The translations under genes were made by a program, and so were the position numbers. This document shows, piece by piece, positions 1 to 6,729 of a stretch of 21,957 nucleotides of DNA (its first letter is position 1; the number at the start of each line of letters is the position of its first letter). This DNA comes from Novosphingobium sp. (lineage in GTDB: Bacteria; Pseudomonadota; Alphaproteobacteria; Sphingomonadales; Sphingomonadaceae): NCBI GenBank assembly GCA_027490345.1, contig JAIXYF010000310.1, positions 1 through 21,957 of the forward strand, given 5' to 3'. Under the pieces are notes generated by a model that was not told where the DNA came from, searched no databases, and saw only the letters and a list, made by a program, of their open reading frames with translations.

Positions 1-939
1 ATTCTCGATTGGGTGGCGAACCATACCGGGTGGGACCATGTGTGGACGCGCGAGCATCCCGACTGGTACAAGCGCAATGCCGCCGGAGAGCTTGAGGGCT
101 ACCATTACAAGGATCTTAGCGATGGCCATGAGGAAGTCTGGGCCGACGTGATCGGGCTCGACTACAGCAAGCAGGCCGTTCGCGAGGGCATGATCGCGGC
201 GATGAAGTTCTGGCTGACGGAAACCGGGATTGACGGCTTCCGCTGCGATGTGGCGTGGACGCTGCCGGTCGATTTCTGGGATCAGGCGCGGGCCGAGTTC
301 GACAAGGTCAAGCCGGTGTTCCTGCTGGCCGAGGCCGATACGCCCGACATGCAGATGCGCGCCTTCGACATGACGTATGACTGGAAGCTCTATCACCTGC
401 TGATCGATGTGGCGAAGGGCAAGGCGGACGGGCGCGATCTGGCGAAGCACTACACCGCGCCCGCGCGCCGCTATCCGGCGGGCGCGATGCGGATGGCCTT
501 CACCAGCAATCACGACGAGAATTCGTGGAACGGCACCGACAAGGAGCTTTACGGCGACGGCGCAGATGCGATGGCCGTGATGGCGGCGACGCTGCCGGGG
601 ATGCCGCTCGTTTATAGCGGGCAGGAAGACGCGCTGTCCAAGCGGCTGAAGTTTTTCGACAAGGATCCGATCCAGTGGGGCAAGAAGCCCCGCGCGGTGT
701 TCTATGCTTCGCTGCTGGCGCTCAAGCACCGGCATCCGGCGCTGACGAGCGAGCATCAGCCCGGCAATCTCGAGATCATCGAAACGGGCAATCCCAAGGT
801 CTTTGCGTTCCGCCGGATCATGGGCGCGGACCGGGTGCGGGTCGAGGTCAATGTCTCGGGCGATGCACAGCGCTATCGGGTGGCGGGCAAGGCGCGCAGC
901 CTTGCCTCGTGGCGCTGGGCGATTTCGGCGCGGCGCTGA
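1..939 (+). CDS. GH13 alpha-amylase family protein, 5'-truncated by window edge
   Basis: C-terminal part of a glycoside hydrolase family 13 enzyme that cleaves or transfers alpha-glucosidic bonds. The reading frame is open from base 1, so the true start lies outside the window; the GTG at base 13 is internal. All four GH13 signature regions present in this part can be seen. Region I is DWVANHT at the very start. Region II is GFRCDVA, whose Asp (codon near 247) is the nucleophile. Region III is FLLAEAD with the Glu acid/base. Region IV is FTSNHDE with the transition-state Asp. A short beta-sheet C-terminal domain follows (final 60 residues or so). The catalytic set is intact, so the enzyme is probably active. 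The exact substrate (starch, maltodextrin, trehalose or sucrose) cannot be told from this fragment. It converges on the Hsp20 gene with a hairpin between them. Confidence 0.93.
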   Translation: MLDWVANHTGWDHVWTREHPDWYKRNAAGELEGYHYKDLSDGHEEVWADVIGLDYSKQAVREGMIAAMKFWLTETGIDGFRCDVAWTLPVDFWDQARAEFDKVKPVFLLAEADTPDMQMRAFDMTYDWKLYHLLIDVAKGKADGRDLAKHYTAPARRYPAGAMRMAFTSNHDENSWNGTDKELYGDGADAMAVMAATLPGMPLVYSGQEDALSKRLKFFDKDPIQWGKKPRAVFYASLLALKHRHPALTSEHQPGNLEIIETGNPKVFAFRRIMGADRVRVEVNVSGDAQRYRVAGKARSLASWRWAISARR

Positions 940-945
940 TGCGAA

Positions 946-975
946 AAGGGGCGGCCCTTTGCAGGACCGCCCCTT
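946..975. terminator. Intrinsic terminator between convergent genes
   Basis: A perfect 9-bp inverted repeat (946-954 AAGGGGCGG with 967-975 CCGCCCCTT) with a 12-base loop sits between the stop codons of the amylase and hsp20 genes. On the minus strand the stem is followed by a run of four T (from the AAAA at 944-947), so it best fits termination of the hsp20 transcript. On the plus strand the trailing bases are only weakly T-rich. Confidence 0.7.
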
Positions 976-995
976 CCCGGAGCAAACCGTATGCC

Positions 996-1460
996 TCAGG
1001 CAGCGGCGCTGGTATCGCCTTCGACGACGGTGAGCGGCTTGGCCGCGCCGCCGATCAGCACTTTTTTGGGCTTCATCGCTTCGGGTACTTCGCGCACAAG
1101 ATCGATGATGAGGAGGCCGTCCGCCAGATCGGCGCTTTCCACGCGGACGAAATCCGCCAGTTCGAAGCGGCGTTCGAACGCGCGGTTGGCGATGCCGACA
1201 TGGAGGAAATGCCCGTCCTGCGCTTCGGCACGCTGGCCCTTGATCACCAACAGGTTCTGCTGCGCAGTGATATCGAGATCATGCGGCTTGAACCCGGCGA
1301 CGGCGAGCGTGATGCGGTATTCGTCATCCCCGCGCCGTTCGATGTTGAAGGGGGGATAGTTGTCACCGGCATTGGCGCGGGCCTGGCGTTCGAGCAGGTC
1401 GAACAGGCGATCAAAGCCCACGGTCGAGCGGCGATAGGGGGTGAAATCAAAACGGTCCAT
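996..1460 (-). CDS. Small heat-shock protein, Hsp20/IbpA family
   Basis: ATP-independent holdase chaperone of 154 residues that binds unfolding proteins in the cytoplasm and hands them to the DnaK/ClpB system. The alpha-crystallin domain covers roughly residues 35-130. It includes the conserved NIERRGDDEYRITLAVAGF segment, the FERRFELADFV stretch and NGLL-like ADGLLIIDL, followed by the IbpA-type tail VREVPEAMKPKKVLI, whose V-L-I stands in for the I-x-I oligomerisation motif. Length is normal for the family. The start is the ATG at 1460, with a strong AGGAGG ribosome site nine bases upstream. It is transcribed divergently from grxC. The leader has features of a ROSE-type thermosensor, which would give heat induction at translation. 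Confidence 0.95.
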   Translation of the reverse strand: MDRFDFTPYRRSTVGFDRLFDLLERQARANAGDNYPPFNIERRGDDEYRITLAVAGFKPHDLDITAQQNLLVIKGQRAEAQDGHFLHVGIANRAFERRFELADFVRVESADLADGLLIIDLVREVPEAMKPKKVLIGGAAKPLTVVEGDTSAAA

Positions 1461-1500
1461 GTGAGCAATCCTCCTGGATGAGCAATTTGCAACTGTGCCG
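1461..1500 (-). promoter_or_regulatory. Candidate ROSE-like RNA thermometer in hsp20 leader
   Basis: On the minus strand the leader reads TTGCT (1485-1481), a five-base spacer, then AGGAGG (1475-1470) and the ATG. TTGCT opposite AGGA, with one bulged G, is the signature pairing that hides the Shine-Dalgarno site in ROSE elements of alphaproteobacterial small heat-shock genes. A competing 4-bp stem, ATCC with GGAT, would also occlude the site. More G/C-rich leader that could form upstream hairpins lies at 1501-1560. Seen: the motif and its placement. Inferred: thermosensing. No clear sigma-32 promoter was recognised in the 145-base gap. Confidence 0.4.
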
Positions 1501-1605
1501 GACCCGAATTGGCGCCCGGCGGTTCATGTATGGTCACGCCCGGCTTGCAGCGCATGACACGATGACCCATGTGTGTTAGCGATTTTGCGATTTCAAGAGG
1601 TGCCC

Positions 1606-1908
1606 ATGCCCGGTTCTGAAGCCCCTGCTGCCCCCCCTGGTACCCCCCCTGCTGCCACGGTCGAGATCTATACCAAGTGGGGCTGCCCTTATTGCAGCCG
1701 GGCGCTGGCCTTGCTGGGGCGCAAGGGGGCCGCAGTCACCGAATACGACATCACCATGGGCGGACCGAAGCGCGCCGAAATGGTGGCGCGCGCGCCCGGC
1801 GCGATGACCGTGCCGCAGATCTTTATCAACGGCCAGCATATCGGCGGATCAGACGATCTGGCCGCGCTGGAGGCTGCCGGGAAGCTTGATCCGCTGCTGG
1901 CGGCATGA
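1606..1908 (+). CDS. grxC: Glutaredoxin 3 (GrxC family)
   Basis: Small cytoplasmic dithiol oxidoreductase of 100 residues that uses glutathione to reduce disulfides and mixed disulfides. The active site Cys-Pro-Tyr-Cys is at residues 27-30. The cis-proline loop MTVPQIFING and the glutathione-contacting GGSDD follow, the standard order for the family. The reading frame is open from 1573 (GTG), but the ATG at 1606 is preferred. It has AAGAGG at 1595-1600 with five-base spacing, and the extra upstream residues match nothing in the family. The first 17 residues are Pro/Ala-rich and look like an unstructured extension. The stop overlaps the start of the amidase gene by 4 bases, so the two are translationally coupled. 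Confidence 0.95.
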   Translation: MPGSEAPAAPPGTPPAATVEIYTKWGCPYCSRALALLGRKGAAVTEYDITMGGPKRAEMVARAPGAMTVPQIFINGQHIGGSDDLAALEAAGKLDPLLAA

Positions 1909-2759
1909 GCGCTGACATGCGGCGCATCGCGCTGCTGCAGATGACCACGGGCATCGATCCTGCGGCCAATGCCGCTGCAATCGTGCGCGCAGTGCAGGCG
2001 GCGGCGGGCGGCGGCGCGGCGATGCTGTTCACGCCTGAAATGTCGGGCCTGCTTGACCGGGACCGCGCGCGCGGCAGCCGCCATGTGGTGGCCGAAGCGG
2101 AAAATCCGGTGCTGGCGGCAGTGCGCGAGGCTGCGGCGAAGGCGGGGATATGGGTGCATATCGGCAGCCTTGCGGTTGAGGCTGAAGACGGCGCGCGCTG
2201 GGCCAACCGGGCCTTCGTAATCGATCCGGCGGGCGAAATCGCGGCGCGCTATGACAAGATCCACATGTTCGATGTCGATCTGGCCAGCGGTGAGACCTGG
2301 CGCGAATCCGCCGCCTATCAGCCGGGCGAGGCGGTGGTGACGGTGGACGGTACGCCGCTGGGGCGGCTGGGCCTTGCGATCTGCTATGACGTGCGCTTTC
2401 CCGCCTTGTTCGAGGAACTGGGGCGGCGGCAATGCGACGCCATTGCCATTCCCGCCGCGTTCACCGTGCCCACGGGCCGCGCACACTGGCACCTGCTGCA
2501 GCGCGCTCGCGCCGTGGAGGCGAGCGCTTTCGTGGTGGCCGCAGCCCAGGCCGGGCGGCATGAGGACGGGCGCGAAACCTATGGCCATAGCCTGGTGATC
2601 GATCCGTGGGGCGAAGTGCTGCTCGATCTGGGCAGCGAGGGCCAGCCAGAGGGCGTTCTGGGCTTTGCCGAAATCAACATGGCCCGCATTGCCGAAGTGC
2701 GCGGGCAGGTTCCCAGTCTTGCTAACCGGCAGCCAATGCCTACATCACCAAGACCATGA
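1905..2759 (+). CDS. Carbon-nitrogen hydrolase (nitrilase superfamily, Nit1-like)
   Basis: Cytoplasmic amidase-type hydrolase of 284 residues. The Glu-Lys-Cys catalytic triad is visible: Glu45 in LFTPEMSG, Lys118 in RYDKIHMFDV and Cys160 in LAICYDVRFP. The RYDKIHMFDV and CYDVRFP motifs are typical of the Nit1/NitB branch, which removes the amide from deaminated glutathione as metabolite repair. Linkage to glutaredoxin and glutathione chemistry supports that role, although the exact substrate is inferred. It starts at the ATG overlapping the grxC stop (ATGA) and ends in another ATGA overlap with the DUF1178 gene, so the three genes form one coupled unit. Length is as expected for the family. 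Confidence 0.93.
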   Translation: MSADMRRIALLQMTTGIDPAANAAAIVRAVQAAAGGGAAMLFTPEMSGLLDRDRARGSRHVVAEAENPVLAAVREAAAKAGIWVHIGSLAVEAEDGARWANRAFVIDPAGEIAARYDKIHMFDVDLASGETWRESAAYQPGEAVVTVDGTPLGRLGLAICYDVRFPALFEELGRRQCDAIAIPAAFTVPTGRAHWHLLQRARAVEASAFVVAAAQAGRHEDGRETYGHSLVIDPWGEVLLDLGSEGQPEGVLGFAEINMARIAEVRGQVPSLANRQPMPTSPRP

Positions 2760-3262
2760 TTGTGTTTGATCTTGAATGCCGCGCGGGCGGGCACCGGTTT
2801 GAAGGGTGGTTCGCCAGCTCCGAGGATTTTGCCAGCCAGCAGGCGCGTGGGCTGGTGACGTGCCCATCGTGCGGCGCGCCGGATGTGGACAAGGCGCTTT
2901 CTGCACCGCGCCTGACGCGCAAGGGCAACCAGCTGCCCACCGTGGCAGCGCCTTCGCCTCCTTCGGCGCGCCCATTCGCGCCCCAATCCGCACTCGCGCA
3001 GCCGGTCACTTCCGCCGCTCTGCCGCCCGAAGCAGCCACCATGCTGCGCGCTGTTGCGGCGGTGCAGGCGGAAATGCTCAAGTCCTCGACCTGGGTGGGC
3101 GAAAACTTCGCAGAAGACGCGCGCGCCATGCATTACGGCGAGAAGGACGCGGCCATGATCCACGGCCGCGCCAGCCCCGAAGAAGTGAAGGGCCTGATCG
3201 AGGAAGGCGTGCCGGTTGCCCCGGTTATCGTGCCGGTCGTGCCGCCGGGCGAGGTCAACTGA
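2756..3262 (+). CDS. DUF1178 family protein
   Basis: Protein of 168 residues whose family is conserved in alpha- and betaproteobacteria but has no settled function. The N-terminal region has the characteristic pattern: Cys8, His13 in GGHRFEGWF, then Cys36 and Cys39 in CPSCG. These look like a small zinc-ribbon site. The motif DKALSAPRLTRK follows. The central 45 residues are Pro/Ala-rich and low in complexity. A more conserved C-terminal half has WVGENFAEDARAMHYGEKD and a Glu/Pro-rich tail. It overlaps the upstream amidase by 4 bases, a gene pairing often seen in this group of bacteria, so a shared physiological role is plausible but not shown. Confidence 0.9.
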   Translation: MIVFDLECRAGGHRFEGWFASSEDFASQQARGLVTCPSCGAPDVDKALSAPRLTRKGNQLPTVAAPSPPSARPFAPQSALAQPVTSAALPPEAATMLRAVAAVQAEMLKSSTWVGENFAEDARAMHYGEKDAAMIHGRASPEEVKGLIEEGVPVAPVIVPVVPPGEVN

Positions 3263-3302
3263 TTGCCAGCACGCGTTTGGCTGCGTAAAGGGCGAGGCGG
3301 CG

Positions 3303-3379
3303 GCGCCCGTAGCTCAGCAGGATAGAGCACCAGATTCCTAATCTGGGGGCCACAGGTTCGAATCCTGTCGGGCGCACCA
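3303..3379 (+). tRNA. tRNA-Arg (anticodon CCT)
   Basis: A complete 77-base cloverleaf. The acceptor stem pairs GCGCCCG (3303-3309) with CGGGCGC (3369-3375). The D stem is GCTC with GAGC. The anticodon stem is CCAGA with TCTGG around the loop TTCCTAA (anticodon CCT at 3337-3339, reads AGG). The T stem is ACAGG with CCTGT around TTCGAAT. CCA is encoded at 3377-3379. It lies between the DUF1178 gene and the polysaccharide locus. Confidence 0.97.
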
Positions 3380-3401
3380 CCTCTTTGGCCGGCCCGCTGC
3401 C

Positions 3402-3446
3402 GTAGGTATCCTACCGCCTGATCCCTTCAATTGCCGCTTACGCGGC
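3402..3446. terminator. Two short hairpins between tRNA-Arg and the sugar transferase gene
   Basis: The 77-base gap between the tRNA and the convergent sugar transferase gene holds two small perfect hairpins: GTAGG-TAT-CCTAC (3402-3414) and GCCGC-TTAC-GCGGC (3433-3446). Neither has a proper T-run. They could terminate the tRNA transcript from the left and the sugar transferase transcript from the right, but the call is weak. Confidence 0.3.
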
Positions 3447-3456
3447 CCTTCCGGCG

Positions 3457-4281
3457 CTACATCGCACCATCGCCTTTGCGGATGGCCTTGATCGTCCGCA
3501 CGATCAGCGAAAGATCGAAGATGAAAGACATCCGGCGGATGTAGCTGATATCGAGGTCGCTGCGCTGATCGAAGCCGACGTTGGCGCGCCCGGATGTTTG
3601 CCACAGACCAGTCAGCCCCGGCCTAACCGCGAGGCGCGGGAGATGCCGCATCGAATAGGTGGCCGCATCGAAAGAGGTGGGCCGCGGACCGACCAGAGCC
3701 ATTTCGCCGCGCACGACATTGAACAGGTTGGGCAATTCATCGAGGCTGGTGCGGCGCAGAAATCCGCCAATACGCGTGATGCGCGGATCATCGCGCAGCT
3801 TGAAATCGGGCGAGGAATCGCCATGAATATTTTGATCTTTCAGGCTTTCCTTCAGTGCCTCGGCGTCTACGACCATGGTGCGAAACTTGAACAGGCGGAA
3901 GCGCTGGCCAAGGTATCCCGTGCGGTCCTGCACAAACAGGATAGGACCGCCGTCACACAGCTTGATGGCCAAGGCGACAAGGACGAGAACGGGCAGCAGC
4001 ACCACGATGGCGATCAGCGCCACGGCGGCATCGAACCAGCGCTTGAGCGTTGAGGCATACGTGGGTTTGGTCACTTCGAGGAACAGGGGCACGGCGTTCA
4101 TGTCGCACTCGAAGCGCACGCGGCGCGGCAGATCGCTGCGGCGTTCCACGGGCGGGCGCTCCATGGGCGGCGGTGCCAGACGGGCGAGTTCATCCTGCAG
4201 CTCGGCCAGCCGCGCCTCTTCGGGCAGGCCCTGGGCCGGCTCGCCCGCCACTTTGGGAAACTGGGCCGAAAAATCATTCAT
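3457..4281 (-). CDS. Initiating sugar-phosphate transferase (bacterial sugar transferase family)
   Basis: Monotopic phosphoglycosyl transferase of 274 residues that moves a sugar-1-phosphate from a nucleotide sugar to undecaprenyl phosphate at the inner membrane, the first step of exopolysaccharide repeat-unit synthesis. Visible landmarks are the basic/hydrophobic re-entrant helix (KRWFDAAVAL then a hydrophobic run, about 80-107), KFRTM (132-136), the catalytic Asp181-Glu182 in TSLDELPNLFN, the GPRP motif and the RPGLTGLWQTSGR block. It lacks the large four-helix N-terminal domain of the WbaP/WcaJ type and instead has a charged, Pro-rich N-terminus of about 75 residues. It is the last gene of a leftward unit and overlaps the deacetylase stop by 4 bases. 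The sugar transferred (glucose, galactose or another) cannot be told. Confidence 0.94.
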   Translation of the reverse strand: MNDFSAQFPKVAGEPAQGLPEEARLAELQDELARLAPPPMERPPVERRSDLPRRVRFECDMNAVPLFLEVTKPTYASTLKRWFDAAVALIAIVVLLPVLVLVALAIKLCDGGPILFVQDRTGYLGQRFRLFKFRTMVVDAEALKESLKDQNIHGDSSPDFKLRDDPRITRIGGFLRRTSLDELPNLFNVVRGEMALVGPRPTSFDAATYSMRHLPRLAVRPGLTGLWQTSGRANVGFDQRSDLDISYIRRMSFIFDLSLIVRTIKAIRKGDGAM

Positions 4282-5519
4282 GTCGTCTGCTCCATCGGAC
4301 GCTTTGCGCGTGCCCCGGGTTTGCGTTGCGTGGTGCCGACCTTAAGGGGCCTGATGCGCCGCATGGCCCCGCGCGTGAATTGCATCGCGAGCAGCACCGG
4401 ATACCAATAAAGATTGCCGTGCATCGCGCCGATCAACGCGCGCAGGGCGAGGGCTTCGGCAGCGGGACTGGCAAATCCGAGCGAGCGATCCGGCACATGG
4501 ACCCGCGACAGGACGCTGTCTGCCTCGCTTGCGGCATTGCGCCCCTTGCCGCCGGTTGTGGCCGCATAGCCCATCTGGCTGGCGATGCTTCGCCCTGCCG
4601 CAGAGCACTTGTTTTCGGGCCAGCAGAAGATGCGCGGCGCGCGGCCCAGTTCATGCGCAAAGGTTTCGCCGCATCGCTCCAGCGTGGAGCGGATGCGCCT
4701 TTCCAGATCGGCCTGAGTTTCGGTTCTCTGGCCCGATAATCCGGGTGAGGCCAGGGCAAGCCGCGATGGCGGAACCGCGCTGCCCAGCGGAACGGCCCAA
4801 GCGATGGGCCGCGTGTACCAATCATGCTTTGGCCCGGGCGATGCCGCCCATTGCAGCCAGAGATGATCGCGCCAGTTTTCGGCCGTAAGGCGGTCCACTG
4901 CAGCGCCGGGGACTGCGATGCGGGCATGATCGATCCCGTGTGGTTCAACTTCCAGCCCGGGTATGGCCTCGATTGCGCGCAGTTCGGCCCACGACATATA
5001 GCCCGGAGATGCCTGACGCAGGCCTTCACGCGGGCGCGGCGAATGGCCCGGTTCGATGAAATTCAGCGAAACGAAGAACGTTGCCGGAAACCCGTGCTCG
5101 ATCAGCAGCGGCACCGCATGGCACCAGTTGTCGAAATAGCCGTCATCAAAGTGCAGGACGACCGCGCGCCGCGGGATCGCTTCACCGCGCTGACGCATCG
5201 CCACATAGTCCCGCGTCGCCAGAACGGGTGCGGCCATGGCTTTCAACGTCTGCAGATGCACGGCAAACGTCTGCCGGCTGACCGTGATGTCTTTCGACCA
5301 CGGCAGCCAGGCGGCATCATCGCAGATCGAATGATAGGTGAGAATGGCCGTGCCCGGCGCGAGGAGCATCCGGCGATGCGCCGCTATCAGCAAGGCCAGC
5401 ACTGCCAGACACGCCGCCCACGGCGCGATCGGCCACAGGACGAGACAGGCAGGCGCCGCGGCGGTAGCTGCCAGCAGGGCCTGCAGGAGGCGCAGCCGTC
5501 GTTCCGATTTGCGGTTCAT
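4278..5519 (-). CDS. Membrane-anchored polysaccharide deacetylase (CE4/NodB-like)
   Basis: Protein of 413 residues predicted to remove acetyl groups from N-acetyl sugars of a surface glycan. The N-terminus carries a hydrophobic segment (about 12-47, possibly two helices) that anchors it, with the catalytic domain after it. CE4 landmarks: LTYHSI (60-65), FDDGY (124-128) with the catalytic and metal Asp pair, PATFFVSLNF, and PHGIDH, whose His194 and His198 have the H-x3-H spacing of the metal site. CWPENKCS near 299-306 stands where the family has its F-x-Y/W-P motif. The metal triad is therefore intact. A sizeable region between PHGIDH and CWPE (about 100 residues) is longer than in minimal NodB enzymes. 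It is coupled by 4-base overlaps to both neighbours. Confidence 0.88.
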   Translation of the reverse strand: MNRKSERRLRLLQALLAATAAAPACLVLWPIAPWAACLAVLALLIAAHRRMLLAPGTAILTYHSICDDAAWLPWSKDITVSRQTFAVHLQTLKAMAAPVLATRDYVAMRQRGEAIPRRAVVLHFDDGYFDNWCHAVPLLIEHGFPATFFVSLNFIEPGHSPRPREGLRQASPGYMSWAELRAIEAIPGLEVEPHGIDHARIAVPGAAVDRLTAENWRDHLWLQWAASPGPKHDWYTRPIAWAVPLGSAVPPSRLALASPGLSGQRTETQADLERRIRSTLERCGETFAHELGRAPRIFCWPENKCSAAGRSIASQMGYAATTGGKGRNAASEADSVLSRVHVPDRSLGFASPAAEALALRALIGAMHGNLYWYPVLLAMQFTRGAMRRIRPLKVGTTQRKPGARAKRPMEQTT

Positions 5520-6643
5520 CGGCGCTGTTTTGCCACAAAGCGTTTAACGCTCCGTAAGTGCAATCTTGCCTGCCACAGCGCGTGCAGAGCGTGCCCCCGC
5601 CAGCCCGGTGCAAACACCACCGCGCGCCACAGCAGTTCCTGCCGATCGGCATAGCGGAGCAGGTGCGGGGCCGGGCGCAATCCGTTGCCCGTCACATCAT
5701 AGAGGTCAATTGCCGGATCGGCGCAGCAATGGCGGATATGGGCAAGGGCGAGGACATGGCCGGGCGACAGGTCAAGGTGCTGCTCGCTGCACGATGTCTT
5801 GAGCGCGATCAGGCGGCGGTCCCACACCATGCACAGCTCGAACGCTACCAGTTGGCCATCGCGGTCGTGCAGCAGCGCGAGCCGGAGCAGCCCTGCAACG
5901 GCAAGGCTTTGCGCCAGAGTGCGATAGAAGTGGGCGTGCGCGGGCGTGCCCAGAATCGCAGTCCCCTCGCGGCCTTTCCAGCTGGCCTGCTCCAGGCGCA
6001 GGCACTGTTCGGCCGATGCTGCGACCTGATCGGCCTGCGTGATGAGCGAGAAGCGCAGCGGGCAGTTTGCCTCGTCAGTCAGGCGCAGGAGGCGGCGGGA
6101 CCGTTGGCGCTCGCGCTTGCTGCGTTGCTGGAGGAAATGATCGAAAGACTGGTTGCAATCGGTGATGGGAACCGCCGCAGTCGGCATGGCGAGTGTGCGC
6201 AGGCCACTCGTTTGCAGATGGCTGCGGATCGCCGCGATATCGCTTTGCGGCAGGTATTCCAGCACCAGCCCTGCCGCGCAGTGGCGCTTCAGGGCGCGCT
6301 TCAATCTTGCTGGGTCTGCAACGGTTTGCGGTGCGGCCTCATATCGCGGTGTCTGCAGATTGGTGGGGCTTTGCAGCACCTTCAGCCACAATGCCGAAAG
6401 GCCGCTGCGCCGCAGCAGCACCGGCAAGCCATCAAGGCCGGATGGATCACCGGGCGCGTAAGCGGCAAGCCAGCATTTCAGCCAGATGTCTTCAGCCTGC
6501 GGGGCTGGGGGCAAGGGCGCCGCGCGAAGGTCAGCCGGGCCTGCCATATCCGTTTCCGCAGCCGGCCGCACAGGTGCTTCGACAGGTGCCTCGATTCTGA
6601 GAAATCCGCCTTCCTGATCGGCCTGCCTGCCAAAATCATGCAT
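5516..6643 (-). CDS. GNAT-fold acyltransferase (Acetyltransf_6 / BioF2-like)
   Basis: Protein of 375 residues with the double-GNAT layout seen in exopolysaccharide loci. Landmarks are QRSKRERQRSRRLLR (172-186, basic, matching the F-x3-R-R-R-L motif of these proteins), LEQASWKGREGTA (217-229), FYRTLAQ, LVAFELCMVW and DLSPGHVLALAHI, then the DLYDVTG segment. Its likely job is to transfer an acyl or aminoacyl group to a sugar or lipid-linked intermediate; donor and acceptor are unknown. No signal peptide is seen, so it acts in the cytoplasm. The start is uncertain. The ATG at 6643 has only a poor ribosome site, and the ATG at 6547 is an alternative that would drop a non-conserved 32-residue leader. 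It is first in the leftward unit and overlaps the deacetylase start by 4 bases. The other Acetyltransf_6 gene of the locus shares W-K-G-R-(E/D)-G. Confidence 0.8.
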   Translation of the reverse strand: MHDFGRQADQEGGFLRIEAPVEAPVRPAAETDMAGPADLRAAPLPPAPQAEDIWLKCWLAAYAPGDPSGLDGLPVLLRRSGLSALWLKVLQSPTNLQTPRYEAAPQTVADPARLKRALKRHCAAGLVLEYLPQSDIAAIRSHLQTSGLRTLAMPTAAVPITDCNQSFDHFLQQRSKRERQRSRRLLRLTDEANCPLRFSLITQADQVAASAEQCLRLEQASWKGREGTAILGTPAHAHFYRTLAQSLAVAGLLRLALLHDRDGQLVAFELCMVWDRRLIALKTSCSEQHLDLSPGHVLALAHIRHCCADPAIDLYDVTGNGLRPAPHLLRYADRQELLWRAVVFAPGWRGHALHALWQARLHLRSVKRFVAKQRR

Positions 6644-6644
6644 C

Positions 6645-6659
6645 TTAATGGTCCATCAA
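6645..6659. promoter_or_regulatory. CtrA-like box (TTAA-N7-TCAA)
   Basis: Located in the 86-base divergent spacer. It matches 7 of 8 fixed positions of TTAA-N7-TTAA, the published CtrA binding consensus of alphaproteobacteria. It lies directly upstream of the leftward ATG at 6643. If that start is right, binding here would overlap the ribosome site and promoter exit. Motif seen; CtrA binding inferred. Confidence 0.35.
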
Positions 6660-6676
6660 CGGCTGCCTGCTTATCG

Positions 6677-6691
6677 TTAATGGCAACTTGA
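6677..6691. promoter_or_regulatory. CtrA-like box (TTAA-N7-TTGA)
   Basis: Second TTAA-N7-TTAA-like box of the divergent spacer, again 7 of 8 fixed positions. Its first seven bases, TTAATGG, repeat those of the box at 6645. It lies 39 bases before the ATG at 6730 and 34 bases before the leftward ATG. The decamer TTATCGTTAA at 6671-6680 overlaps it and recurs inverted at 11230-11239. Confidence 0.4.
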
Positions 6692-6729
6692 AAAGATTCG
6701 ATGAACACCTGCAGGGACTGACTTGGGCA

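Noticed and set aside
1689..2588. Minus-strand open frame of 299 codons opposite grxC and the amidase
   Set aside because: Covers two genes with clear catalytic motifs on the plus strand; nothing recognisable in its own product.
3387..3394. GGCCGGCC palindrome after the tRNA
   Set aside because: Expected at this GC content; no stem extension and no T-run.
3338..3604. Minus-strand frame beginning inside the tRNA-Arg region with a product ending ARQDSNLWPPD
   Set aside because: This peptide is the well-known false product of reading tRNA sequence antisense; it also overlaps the sugar transferase gene.
6688..6729. TTG start at 6688 for the FemAB-like gene
   Set aside because: Poor start codon, lies inside a putative regulator box, and adds 14 residues not expected in the family; the ATG at 6730 is preferred.
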